Source: Daphnia carinata
Lineage: Eukaryota > Arthropoda > Branchiopoda > Diplostraca > Daphniidae
Assembly: GCF_022539665.2 (NCBI RefSeq)
Contig: NC_081333.1
Coordinates: 5,702,971-5,766,970 of the forward strand
DNA: 64,000 nucleotides
Direction: 5' to 3'
Shown here: in pieces, positions 1-14,600 of the stretch
Layout of the letters: each line of letters starts with the position of its first letter
Numbering within the stretch: position 1 is the first letter of the stretch
Position numbers and translations under genes: made by a program
Notes under the pieces: model-generated
What the model was told of the DNA's origin: nothing
The model's input: only the letters and a program-made list of their open reading frames with translations
Database searches by the model: none

Positions 1-477
1 AAGTTGGTTATGACCACATAATGTGCAATATAATATTTCTGTAGTTTGTCTAATAGTATTTTGTTAAATGAACTCTATTAAATACAATATAGTTCATGTT
101 CTCCTGCAATTTAAATTAAAATAGGATAAGAAAAAAAAGTTTTGTGAACCATTTATCTAATGAATAAACGCCATCGGTTTTTTAAAAAGGGAAATGGATA
201 TAAGCCGGCGCTCTTTCGCAATACATTGCCTACCGGATTAGAGGCTCATCGTTCCCCTTGGAACAACGTAAATGAAATAGGACTATTTCTAAGGAGAAAT
301 AGGACTGATGCTGAGGAGAAATAGGACTGATGTATTGGAGAAATAGGACTGTCCTAAAAGTTTTTAAAAGTCAGTCCTATTTCTCCCAGTCCTATTTCTC
401 CGGTAGAAATAGGACTGGAAATTTTCAGTCCTATTTCTCCAGTCCTATTTCGTTTCAGTCCTATTTCACCGGCTACC
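1..477 (+). mobile_element. Right-hand terminal inverted repeat of a second MULE copy (partial)
   Basis: This segment matches, in the same orientation, the right terminal inverted repeat of the complete MULE at 39845-40487. Shared landmarks are the CCATCGGTTTTTT block, the CCTACCGGATT block, the cluster of GAAATAGGACTG motifs in both orientations, and the terminal TTTCACCGGCTACC. The outer end is placed at 477 because GGCTACC is the last string shared with the complete copy before the flanks diverge. The inner part and the body of this copy lie off the left edge, so its coding capacity and target duplication cannot be judged. It is useful because it confirms independently where this MULE family ends. 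Confidence 0.8.
263..470. repeat. Subterminal array of GAAATAGGACTG motifs in both orientations
   Basis: The motif GAAATAGGACTG and its reverse complement CAGTCCTATTTC occur many times here, first mainly in the forward sense and then mainly reversed. One strand could therefore fold into a long imperfect hairpin. The same array is present in both inverted repeats of the complete MULE. Subterminal repeats of this kind are commonly transposase-binding sites, which is an inference here. Confidence 0.8.
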
Positions 478-2160
478 ATTGATGCTGCTATCTACCTATG
501 CCGATAACATTTCTTTTAGTGGACCAGCAATCCATCCTAATATTGCTTTTCCCTCTCGGAGTTGCAAATGATGCGTGTCTCCTAAATTTGCAGATTGCAA
601 TTCAAGGGAATGCTTCACCCATAAACGGGAAAATTTGAGGATTTTAGATTAAGCCACTGTCTGTTGGTAAATTAAAACAGCAAAGCAGTGGAAGAAAACA
701 TAAACGCACGTTAAAATAGAACTGAAGGTAAAAATGCTCAGCCCTTTCATCTGGAAGGTGTTGGAAAAGACTGAATTCTGTTGGTTTATTAGGGTATTAC
801 TTGTTGATTGCTTAAACGTGCATGTTTGAATCAGCTACCTGTTGACGAATAAACCCTGAGAGCTTCAAGTCATACGTAACTGGTTTAGTGCTTTGCACCT
901 GTGAGTCTCACGGGTTTGTTGTAGTTTAGTAGGAGTTTAGTTTAGTTTTGGCACCCTTTTCGCAAGCCCAGACGTCAAGGAAAACCCATAACTGTTATCA
1001 CCTGGTTAAAAACTGTTACCTGGTTGTAAACGCGTTCTAAAAAATTGGCTTAAAGAAATCGGTTACCCTGGTCAGTTAACAGCTGAGAATACCGTGCTCT
1101 TTCGCCTGGAAGATATTGAAAAAGTTGAGCGCAGTTGGTTTAGTGTGGCGGAATTTGTTGAATGCCCGCTTCAATGAGGCACCTGTTGACAAAAAACCAC
1201 TGAAAGCTTTCAATAAAACTTGACTTGTTTGAATGTTTAATACCTGTGCGTTTGGCATATCTTTTGATCGGACAACAATCCATCCTTGCGTATTACTTCA
1301 CTTTCAAAGTTGCAAATGAAGTGGGCCTGAGAAATGTGCAAAATGCAACTCAAGTAATACTTCACCTGTAATTAGAAAATTTGTGTGATTCAGATGAAGC
1401 CACACTATCTTTTTGTGAACGTAAACAGTAGTGTATTGCTTACCATACCATACCAACACCTGTTGAAGGAGAACTGAAGTGGAAGTGCAGAGCTCGTTCA
1501 CCTGAAATGGGTTGACAAAGTTCAACACTGTTCGTTGAGGACAGTGGTTCCTTTTGAATGCTTATCTGTGCAGGTTTGAGGTACCTGTTGAAAAATAAAT
1601 GTTGAATACCTTAAGCCAAACATGTCTTGTTAAACTTTATGTAAAAGATTACTATCGTGCACCAGTAGTGCTGTACACCTATAAGGTGGCATTGCCTTTT
1701 GTTGATCAAATGTGAGCGAAAAAAAATTGTAATCTTCAGGTGATGCCACTGCCGTTCTGGAATGTACGCAACAGTCAATTAGTCAACACAAACATTGACC
1801 CATCTAAAAATTAAACTGAATTAGAAATGCCAAGCCCGTTCAACTGGACAATGTTGAAAAAGTTGAACAACGTTAACTTGAGGGTAATGGAACTTGTTGC
1901 AAGCTAATATCTGCAAATAAGTTATACAAATTTGAATGTAGGATGTTACCTGTTTAAATGAGCAGGGAAAAAAACATTTTCTAGTACAACACATCCAATG
2001 GCTGACTTTTGGGAGAGCTAAGAGACATCAAAAGAAACCACTGGCAACTGAATTATCACCTGTTTGAATGAAAATTATATTGAAACAAACAGAAATGTTG
2101 AATTTTGGAAAAAATTGTGGTATAAGAAATCGCTTACCATAGTTAAAATATGACAGCAGG
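478..2160. repeat. Degenerate tandem repeats, no gene seen
   Basis: No credible coding sequence is present. The stretch holds a poorly conserved tandem repeat. ACCTGTTGAC-like strings recur near 837, 1181, 1583 and 1948, giving a spacing of roughly 340-400 bp. A GGACNANCAATCCATCC-like string occurs at about 518 and 1270, consistent with twice that period. Copies differ greatly, so this looks like an old repeat family rather than an active satellite. Short ORFs on the minus strand are chance products of the repeat. Confidence 0.45.
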
Positions 2161-2636
2161 ACGTTTTTGTCTACGTCGTTTGGTAACTGAATTTCGTCTG
2201 ACGTCAATGTGTCAATGATGGTGAAAACGGATTGCTAAAATGCGGAATGTGGTGATTGGAAATGACTAAAAAAAGGGAAAACATAAAACGGGAAAAAGCT
2301 AGCTTAGCCGTAGGCAGGTCGAACTTTTTCAGGTAGTCGAACCTTTTTCCAGGTAGAAAAAAAACACGTGATGTCAATACGACCAATGATAAAACGGATG
2401 GCAAAAGAGAAGGAAAAGGTTAAGCTTTGCCAAAGGCAGTTTAAACCTTTTTTCAGGTAGTCGAACCTTTTTTCAGGTAGTTGAACCTTTTTCCAGGTAG
2501 AAAAAAAGCACGTGACTGCACACGAACCAATCACTGCGTGCGCAAGCCGTTAGGTTTTTCGGACAAACACACAGACAGATACACAAACAAACTCCACCCA
2601 CAAATAGACCTTTGGCTTAAATAAAGAGAGTAGAAG
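2161..2636. repeat. Duplicated segment with a ~20-bp minisatellite next to the satellite
   Basis: A ~20-bp unit built on CGAACCTTTTTCCAGGTAG occurs twice around 2317-2360 and three times around 2434-2503. Each group is followed by an A-run and an ACACGTGA- or GCACGTGA-type string, so a segment of roughly 130 bp appears duplicated. No gene is supported. It ends at about 2636, where the 70-bp satellite starts abruptly. Confidence 0.5.
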
Positions 2637-5600
2637 ATATTCACATTGAATACACGTATATTTGATGCTGTTTGAATGTAGATATTGAAACTCACTGTAT
2701 CACACTATATTCACATTGAATACACGTATATTTAATACTGTTTGAATGTACATCATGAAACTGATTCTATAACACTATATTCACATTGAATACACGTATA
2801 TTTGATGCTGTTTGAATGTAGATATTGAAACTCACTGTATCACACTATATTCACATTGAATACACGTATATTTGATGCTGTTTGAATGTAGATATTGAAA
2901 CTCACTGTATCACACTATATTCACATTGAATACACGTATATTTGATACTGTTTGAATGTAGATCATGAAACTAATTCTATAACACTATATTCACATTGAA
3001 TACACGTATATTTGATGCTGTTTGAATGTAGATCATGAAACTGATTCTATAACACTATATTCACATTGAATACACGTATATTTGATGCTGTTTGAATGTA
3101 GATATTGAAACTCATTCTGTATCAACTATATTCACATTGAATACACGTATATTTGATACTGTTTGAATGTAGATCATGAAACTGATTCTATAACACTATA
3201 TTCACATTGAATACACGTATATTTGATGCTGTTTGAATGTAGATATTGAAACTCACTGTATCACACTATATTCACATTGAATACACGTATATTTGATACT
3301 GTTTGAATGTAGATCATGAAACTGATTCTATAACACTATATTCACATTGAATACACGTATATTTGATGCTGTTTGAATGTAGATATGAAACTGATTCTAT
3401 AACACTATATTCACATTGAATACACGTATATTTGATGCTGTTTGAATGTAGATATTGAAACTGATTGTATCACACTATATTCACATTGAATACACGTATA
3501 TTTGATACTGTTTGAATGTAGATCATGAAACTGATTCTATAACACTATATTCACATTGAATACACGTATATTTGATGCTGTTTGAATGTAGATATTGAAA
3601 CTCACTGTATCACACTATATTCACATTGAATACACGTATATTTGATGCTGTTTGAATGTAGATATTGAAACTCACTGTATCACACTATATTCACATTGAA
3701 TACACGTATATTTGATACTGTTTGAATGTAGATCATGAAACTGATTCTATAACACTATATTCACATTGAATACACGTATATTTGATGCTGTTTGAATGTA
3801 GATATTGAAACTCATTGTATCACACTATATTCACATTGAATACACGTATATTTGATACTGTTTGAATGTAGATCATGAAACTGATTCTATAACACTATAT
3901 TCACATTGAATACACGTATATTTGATGCTGTTTGAATGTAGATATTGAAACTCACTGTATCACACTATATTCACATTGAATACACGTATATTTGATGCTG
4001 TTTGAATGTAGATATTGAAACTGATTCTATAACACTATATTCACATTGAATACACGTATATTTGATGCTGTTTGAATGTAGATATTGAAACTGATTCTAT
4101 AACACTATATTCACATTGAATACACGTATATTTGATGCTGTTTGAATGTAGATCATGAAACTGATTCTATAACACTATATTCACATTGAATACACGTATA
4201 TTTGATGCTGTTTGAATGTAGATATGAAACTGATTCTATAACACTATATTCACATTGAATACACGTATATTTGATACTGTTTGAATGTAGATCATGAAAC
4301 TGATTCTATAACACTATATTCACATTGAATACACGTATATTTGATGCTGTTTGAATGTAGATATTGAAACTGATTCTATCACACTATATTCACATTGAAT
4401 ACACGTATATTTGATGCTGTTTGAATGTAGATATTGAAACTGATTGTATAACACTATATTCACATTGAATACACGTATATTTGATGCTGTTTGAATGTAG
4501 ATATGAAACTGATTCTATAACACTATATTCACATTGAATACACGTATATTTGATGCTGTTTGAATGTAGATATTGAAACTCATTGTATCACACTATATTC
4601 ACATTGAATACACGTATATTTGATGCTGTTTGAATGTAGATATTGAAACTGATTCTATAACACTATATTCACATTGAATACACGTATATTTGATGCTGTT
4701 TGAATGTAGATATGAAACTGATTCTATAACACTATATTCACATTGAATACACGTATATTTGATGCTGTTTGAATGTAGATATTGAAACTGATTCTATAAC
4801 ACTATATTCACATTGAATACACGTATATTTGATGCTGTTTGAATGTAGATATTGAAACTGATTCTATAACACTATATTCACATTGAATACACGTATATTT
4901 GATGCTGTTTGAATGTAGATATTGAAACTCATTCTATCACACTATATTCACATTGAATACACGTATATTTGATGCTGTTTGAATGTAGATATTGAAACTG
5001 ATTCTATAACACTATATTCACATTGAATACACGTATATTTGATGCTGTTTGAATGTAGATATTGAAACTCACTGTATCACACTATATTCACATTGAATAC
5101 ACGTATATTTGATGCTGTTTGAATGTAGATATGAAACTGATTCTATAACACTATATTCACATTGAATACACGTATATTTGATGCTGTTTGAATGTAGATA
5201 TTGAAACTGATTCTATAACACTATATTCACATTGAATACACGTATATTTGATGCTGTTTGAATGTAGATATTGAAACTGATTCTATAACACTATATTCAC
5301 ATTGAATTGAATACGTATATTTGATGCTGTTTGAATGTAGATATTGAAACTGATTCTATAACACTATATTCACATTGAATACACGTATATTTGATGCTGT
5401 TTGAATGTAGATATTGAAACTGATTCTATAACACTATATTCACATTGAATACACGTATATTTGATGCTGTTTGAATGTAGATATTGAAACTGATTCTATA
5501 ACACTATATTCACATTGAATACACGTATATTTGATGCTGTTTGAATGTAGATATTGAAACTCATTCTATCACACTATATTCACATTGAATACACGTATAT

Positions 5601-8600
5601 TTGATGCTGTTTGAATGTAGATATGAAACTGATTCTATAACACTATATTCACATTGAATACACGTATATTTGATGCTGTTTGAATGTAGATATTGAAACT
5701 CACTGTATCACACTATATTCACATTGAATACACGTATATTTGATGCTGTTTGAATGTAGATATGAAACTGATTCTATAACACTATATTCACATTGAATAC
5801 ACGTATATTTGATGCTGTTTGAATGTAGATATTGAAACTCACTGTATCACACTATATTCACATTGAATACACGTATATTTGATGCTGTTTGAATGTAGAT
5901 ATTGAAACTGATTCTATAACACTATATTCACATTGAATACACGTATATTTGATGCTGTTTGAATGTAGATATTGAAACTGATTCTATAACACTATATTCA
6001 CATTGAATACACGTATATTTGATGCTGTTTGAATGTAGATATTGAAACTGATTCTATAACACTATATTCACATTGAATACACGTATATTTGATGCTGTTT
6101 GAATGTAGATATTGAAACTGATTCTATAACACTATATTCACATTGAATACACGTATATTTGATGCTGTTTGAATGTAGATATTGAAACTGATTCTATAAC
6201 ACTATATTCACATTGAATACACGTATATTTGATGCTGTTTGAATGTAGATATTGAAACTGATTCTATAACACTATATTCACATTGAATACACGTATATTT
6301 GATGCTGTTTGAATGTAGATATTGAAACTGATTCTATAACACTATATTCACATTGAATACACGTATATTTGATGCTGTTTGAATGTAGATATTGAAACTG
6401 ATTCTATAACACTATATTCACATTGAATACACGTATATTTGATGCTGTTTGAATGTAGATATTGAAACTGATTCTATAACACTATATTCACATTGAATAC
6501 ACGTATATTTGATGCTGTTTGAATGTAGATATTGAAACTGATTCTATAACACTATATTCACATTGAATACACGTATATTTGATGCTGTTTGAATGTAGAT
6601 ATTGAAACTGATTCTATAACACTATATTCACATTGAATACACGTATATTTGATGCTGTTTGAATGTAGATATTGAAACTCATTGTATAACACTATATTCA
6701 CATTGAATACACGTATATTTGATGCTGTTTGAATGTAGATATTGAAACTCACTGTATCACACTATATTCACATTGAATACACGTATATTTGATGCTGTTT
6801 GAATGTAGATATTGAAACTGATTCTATAACACTATATTCACATTGAATACACGTATATTTGATGCTGTTTGAATGTAGATATTGAAACTGATTCTATAAC
6901 ACTATATTCACATTGAATACACGTATATTTGATGCTGTTTGAATGTAGATATTGAAACTGATTATAACACTATATTCACATTGAATACACGTATATTTGA
7001 TGCTGTTTGAATGTAGATATTGAAACTGATTCTATAACACTATATTCACATTGAATACACGTATATTTGATGCTGTTTGAATGTAGATATTGAAACTGAT
7101 TCTATAACACTATATTCACACATTGAATACACGTATATTTGATGCTGTTTGAATGTAGATATTGAAACTGATTCTATAACACTATATTCACATTGAATAC
7201 ACGTATATTTGATGCTGTTTGAATGTAGATATTGAAACTGATTCTATAACACTATATTCACATTGAATACACGTATATTTGATGCTGTTTGAATGTAGAT
7301 ATTGAAACTCACTGTATCACACTATATTCACATTGAATACACGTATATTTGATGCTGTTTGAATGTAGATATGAAACTGATTCTATAACACTATATTCAC
7401 ATTGAATACACGTATATTTGATGCTGTTTGAATGTAGATATTGAAACTGATTCTATAACACTATATTCACATTGAATACACGTATATTTGATGCTGTTTG
7501 AATGTAGATATTGAAACTGATTCTATAACACTATATTCACATTGAATACACGTATATTTGATGCTGTTTGAATGTAGATATTGAAACTGATGTATCACAC
7601 TATATTCACATTGAATACACGTATATTTGATGCTGTTTGAATGTAGATATTGAAACTGATTCTATAACACTATATTCACATTGAATACACGTATATTTGA
7701 TGCTGTTTGAATGTAGATATTGAAACTGATTCTATAACACTATATTCACATTGAATACACGTATATTTGATACTGTTTGAATGTAGATCATGAAACTGAC
7801 TATATTCACATTGAATACACGTATATTTGATGCTGTTTGAATGTAGATATTGAAACTCATTGTATCATACTATATTCACATTGAATACACGTATATTTGA
7901 TGCTGTTTGAATGTAGATATTGAAACTGATTCTATAACACTATATTCACATTGAATACACGTATATTTGATGCTGTTTGAATGTAGATATTGAAACTGAT
8001 TCTATAACACTATATTCACATTGAATACACGTATATTTGATGCTGTTTGAATGTAGATATTGAAACTGATTCTATAACACTATATTCACATTGAATACAC
8101 GTATATTTGATGCTGTTTGAATGTAGATATTGAAACTGATTCTATAACACTATATTCACATTGAATACACGTATATTTGATGCTGTTTGAATGTAGATAT
8201 TGAAACTGATTCTATAACACTATATTCACATTGAATACACGTATATTTGATGCTGTTTGAATGTAGATATTGAAACTGATTCTATAACACTATATTCACA
8301 TTGAATACACGTATATTTGATGCTGTTTGAATGTAGATATGAAACTGATTCTATAACACTATATTCACATTGAATACACGTATATTTGATGCTGTTTGAA
8401 TGTAGATATTGAAACTCACTGTATCATACTATATTCACATTGAATACACGTATATTTGATGCTGTTTGAATGTAGATATTGAAACTGATTCTATAACACT
8501 ATATTCACATTGAATACACGTATATTTGATGCTGTTTGAATGTAGATATTGAAACTGATTCTATAACACTATATTCACATTGAATACACGTATATTTGAT

Positions 8601-11600
8601 GCTGTTTGAATGTAGATATTGAAACTGATTCTATAACACTATATTCACATTGAATACACGTATATTTGATGCTGTTTGAATGTAGATATTGAAACTGATT
8701 CTATAACACTATATTCACATTGAATACACGTATATTTGATGCTGTTTGAATGTAGATATTGAAACTGATTGTATCACACTATATTCACATTGAATACACG
8801 TATATTTGATGCTGTTTGAATGTAGATATTGAAACTGATTCTATAACACTATATTCACATTGAATACACGTATATTTGATGCTGTTTGAATGTAGATATG
8901 AAACTGATTCTATAACACTATATTCACATTGAATACACGTATATTTGATGCTGTTTGAATGTAGATATTGAAACTGATTCTATAACACTATATTCACATT
9001 GAATACACGTATATTTGATGCTGTTTGAATGTAGATATTGAAACTGATTCTATAACACTATATTCACATTGAATACACGTATATTTGATGCTGTTTGAAT
9101 GTAGATATTGAAACTGATTCTATCACACTATATTCACATTGAATACACGTATATTTGATGCTGTTTGAATGTAGATATTGAAACTGATTCTATAACACTA
9201 TATTCACATTGAATACACGTATATTTGATGCTGTTTGAATGTAGATATTGAAACTGATTCTATAACACTATATTCACATTGAATACACGTATATTTGATG
9301 CTGTTTGAATGTAGATATTGAAACTGATTCTATAACACTATATTCACATTGAATACACGTATATTTGATGCTGTTTGAATGTAGATATTGAAACTGATTC
9401 TATAACACTATATTCACATTGAATACACGTATATTTGATGCTGTTTGAATGTAGATATTGAAACTCACTGTATCACACTATATTCACATTGAATACACGT
9501 ATATTTGATGCTGTTTGAATGTAGATATTGAAACTGATTCTATAACACTATATTCACATTGAATACACGTATATTTGATGCTGTTTGAATGTAGATATTG
9601 AAACTCATTCTATCACACTATATTCACATTGAATACACGTATATTTGATGCTGTTTGAATGTAGATATTGAAACTGATTCTATAACACTATATTCACATT
9701 GAATACACGTATATTTGATGCTGTTTGAATGTAGATATTGAAACTGATTCTATAACACTATATTCACATTGAATACACGTATATTTGATGCTGTTTGAAT
9801 GTAGATATTGAAACTGATTCTATAACACTATATTCACATTGAATACACGTATATTTGATGCTGTTTGAATGTAGATATGAAACTGATTCTATAACACTAT
9901 ATTCACATTGAATACACGTATATTTGATGCTGTTTGAATGTAGATATTGAAACTGATTCTATAACACTATATTCACATTGAATACACGTATATTTGATGC
10001 TGTTTGAATGTAGATATTGAAACTGATTCTATAACACTATATTCACATTGAATACACGTATATTTGATGCTGTTTGAATGTAGATATTGAAACTGATTCT
10101 ATAACACTATATTCACATTGAATACACGTATATTTGATGCTGTTTGAATGTAGATATTGAAACTCACTGTATCACACTATATTCACATTGAATACACGTA
10201 TATTTGATGCTGTTTGAATGTAGATATTGAAACTGATTCTATAACACTATATTCACATTGAATACACGTATATTTGATGCTGTTTGAATGTAGATATTGA
10301 AACTGATTCTATAACACTATATTCACATTGAATACACGTATATTTGATGCTGTTTGAATGTAGATATTGAAACTGATTCTATAACACTATATTCACATTG
10401 AATACACGTATATTTGATGCTGTTTGAATGTAGATATTGAAACTCATTGTATCAACTATATTCACATTGAATACACGTATATTTGATGCTGTTTGAATGT
10501 AGATATTGAAACTGATTCTATAACACTATATTCACATTGAATACACGTATATTTGATGCTGTTTGAATGTAGATATTGAAACTGATTCTATAACACTATA
10601 TTCACATTGAATACACGTATATTTGATGCTGTTTGAATGTAGATATGAAACTGATTCTATAACACTATATTCACATTGAATACACGTATATTTGATGCTG
10701 TTTGAATGTAGATATTGAAACTCACTGTATCACACTATATTCACATTGAATACACGTATATTTGATGCTGTTTGAATGTAGATATGAAACTGATTCTATA
10801 ACACTATATTCACATTGAATACACGTATATTTGATGCTGTTTGAATGTAGATATTGAAACTGATTCTATAACACTATATTCACATTGAATACACGTATAT
10901 TTGATGCTGTTTGAATGTAGATATTGAAACTGATTCTATAACACTATATTCACATTGAATACACGTATATTTGATGCTGTTTGAATGTAGATATTGAAAC
11001 TGATTCTATAACACTATATTCACATTGAATACACGTATATTTGATGCTGTTTGAATGTAGATATTGAAACTCATTGTATAACACTATATTCACATTCAAT
11101 ACACGTATATTTGATGCTGTTTGAATGTAGATATTGAAACTGATTGTATAACACTATATTCACATTGAATACACGTATATTTGATGCTGTTTGAATGTAG
11201 ATATTGAAACTGATTCTATAACACTATATTCACATTGAATACACGTATATTTGATGCTGTTTGAATGTAGATATTGAAACTGATTCTATAACACTATATT
11301 CACATTGAATACACGTATATTTGATGCTGTTTGAATGTAGATATTGAAACTGATTCTATAACACTATATTCACATTGAATACACGTATATTTGATGCTGT
11401 TTGAATGTAGATATTGAAACTCACTGTATAACACTATATTCACATTGAATACACGTATATTTGATACTGTTTGAATGTAGATCATGAAACTGATTCTATA
11501 ACACTATATTCACATTGAATACACGTATATTTGATGCTGTTTGAATGTAGATATTGAAACTCACTGTATCAACACTATATTCACATTGAATACACGTATA

Positions 11601-14600
11601 TTTGATGCTGTTTGAATGTAGATCATGAAACTGATTCTATAACACTATATTCACATTGAATACACGTATATTTGATGCTGTTTGAATGTAGATATGAAAC
11701 TGATTCTATAACACTATATTCACATTGAATACACGTATATTTGATGCTGTTTGAATGTAGATATTGAAACTGATTCTATAACACTATATCATTGAATACA
11801 CGTATATTTGATGCTGTTTGAATGTAGATATTGAAACTCATTCTATCACACTATATTCACATTGAATACACGTATATTTGATGCTGTTTGAATGTAGATA
11901 TTGAATATTCACATTGAATACACGTATATTTGATGCTGTTTGAATGTAGATATTGAAACTACCTGTATCACACTATATTCACATTGAATACACGTATATT
12001 TGATACTGTTTGAATGTAGATCATGAAACTGATTCTATAACACTATATTCACATTGAATACACGTATATTTGATGCTGTTTGAATGTAGATATTGAAACT
12101 GATTCTATAACACTATATTCACATTGAATACACGTATATTTGATGCTGTTTGAATGTAGATATTGAAACTGATTCTATAACACTATATTCACATTGAATA
12201 CACGTATATTTGATACTGTTTGAATGTAGATCATGAAACTGATTCTATAACACTATATTCACATTGAATACACGTATATTTGATGCTGTTTGAATGTAGA
12301 TATTGAAACTCATTCTATCACACTATATTCACATTGAATACACGTAAATTTGATCCTGTTTGAATGTAGATCATGAAACTGATTCTATAACACTATATTC
12401 ACATTGAATACACGTATATTTGATGCTGTTTGAATGTAGATATGAAACTGATTCTATAACACTATATTCACATTGAATACACGTATATTTGATGCTGTTT
12501 GAATGTAGATATTGAAACTCACTGTATAACACTATATTCACATTGAATACACGTATATTTGATGCTGTTTGGATGTAGATATTGAAACTGATTCTATCAC
12601 ACTATATTCACATTGAATACACGTATATTTGATGCTGTTTGAATGTAGATATTGAAACTGATTCTATAACACTATATTCACATTGAATACACGTATATTT
12701 GATGCTGTTTGAATGTAGATATTGAAACTGATTCTATAACACTATATTCACATTGAATACACGTATATTTGATGCTGTTTGAATGTAGATATTGAAACTG
12801 ATTGTATAACACTATATTCACATTGAATACACGTATATTTGATACTGTTTGAATGTAGATATTGAAACTGATTCTATAACACTATATTCACATTGAATAC
12901 ACGTATATTTGATGCTGTTTGAATGTAGATATTGAAACTCATTGTATAACACTATATTCACATTGAATACACGTATATTTGATGCTGTTTGAATGTAGAT
13001 ATTGAAACTCACTGATTCTATATTGTTATTGAATACACGTATATTTGATACTGTTTGAATGTAGATATTGAAACTCACTGTATACACTATATTCACATTG
13101 AATACACGTATATTTGATGCTGTTTGGATGTAGATATTGAAACTGATTCTATCACACTATATTCACATTGAATACACGTATATTTGATGCTGTTTGAATG
13201 TAGATATTGAAACTGATTCTATAACACTATATTCACATTGAATACACGTATATTTGATGCTGTTTGAATGTAGATATGAAACTGATTCTATAACACTATA
13301 TTCACATTGAATACACGTATATTTGATGCTGTTTGAATGTAGATATGAAACTGATTCTATAACACTATATTCACATTGAATACACGTATATTTGATGCTG
13401 TTTGAATGTAGATATTGAAACTCACTGTATCTATACACTATATTCACATTGAATACACGTATATTTGATGCTGTTTGGATGTAGATATTGAAACTGATTC
13501 TATCACACTATATTCACATTGAATACACGTATATTTGATGCTGTTTGAATGTAGATATTGAAACTCACTTCTATCACACTATATTCACATTGAATACACG
13601 TATATTTGATGCTGTTTGAATGTAGATATTGAAACTCACTGTATCACACTATATTCACATTGAATACACGTATATTTGATACTGTTTGAATGTAGATATT
13701 GAAACTGATTCTATAACACTATATTCACATTGAATACACGTATATTTGATGCTGTTTGAATGTAGATATTGAAACTGATTCTATAACACTATATTCACAT
13801 TGAATACACGTATATTTGATACTGTTTGAATGTAGATCATGAAACTGATTCTATAACACTATATTCACATTGAATACACGTATATTTGATGCTGTTTGAA
13901 TGTAGATATTGAAACTCACTGTATCATACTATATTCACATTGAATACACGTATATTTGATGCTGTTTGAATGTAGATATTGAAACACACTGTATCACTAT
14001 ATTAATGTAGATATTGAAACTGATTCTATAACACTATATTCACATTGAATACACGTATATTTGATGCTGTTTGAATGTAGATCATGAAACTGATTCTATA
14101 ACACTATATTCACATTGAATACACGTATATTTGATGCTGTTTGAATGTAGATATTGAAACTCACTGTATCACACTATATTCACATTGAATACACGTATAT
14201 TTGATACTGTTTGAATGTAGATCATGAAACTGATTCTATAACACTATATTCACATTGAATACACGTATATTTGATGCTGTTTGAATGTAGATATTGAAAC
14301 TCACCGTGTCATACTATATTCACATTGAATACACGTATATTTGATACTGTTTGAATGTAGATCATGAAACTGATTCTATAACACTATATTCACATTGAAT
14401 ACACGTATATTTGATGCTGTTTGAATGTAGATATTGAAACTCACTGTATCAACACTATATTCACATTGAATACACGTATATTTGATGCTGTTTGAATGTA
14501 GATATGAAACTGATTCTATAACACTATATTCACATTGAATACACGTATATTTGATACTGTTTGAATGTAGATCATGAAACTGATTCTATAACACTATATT

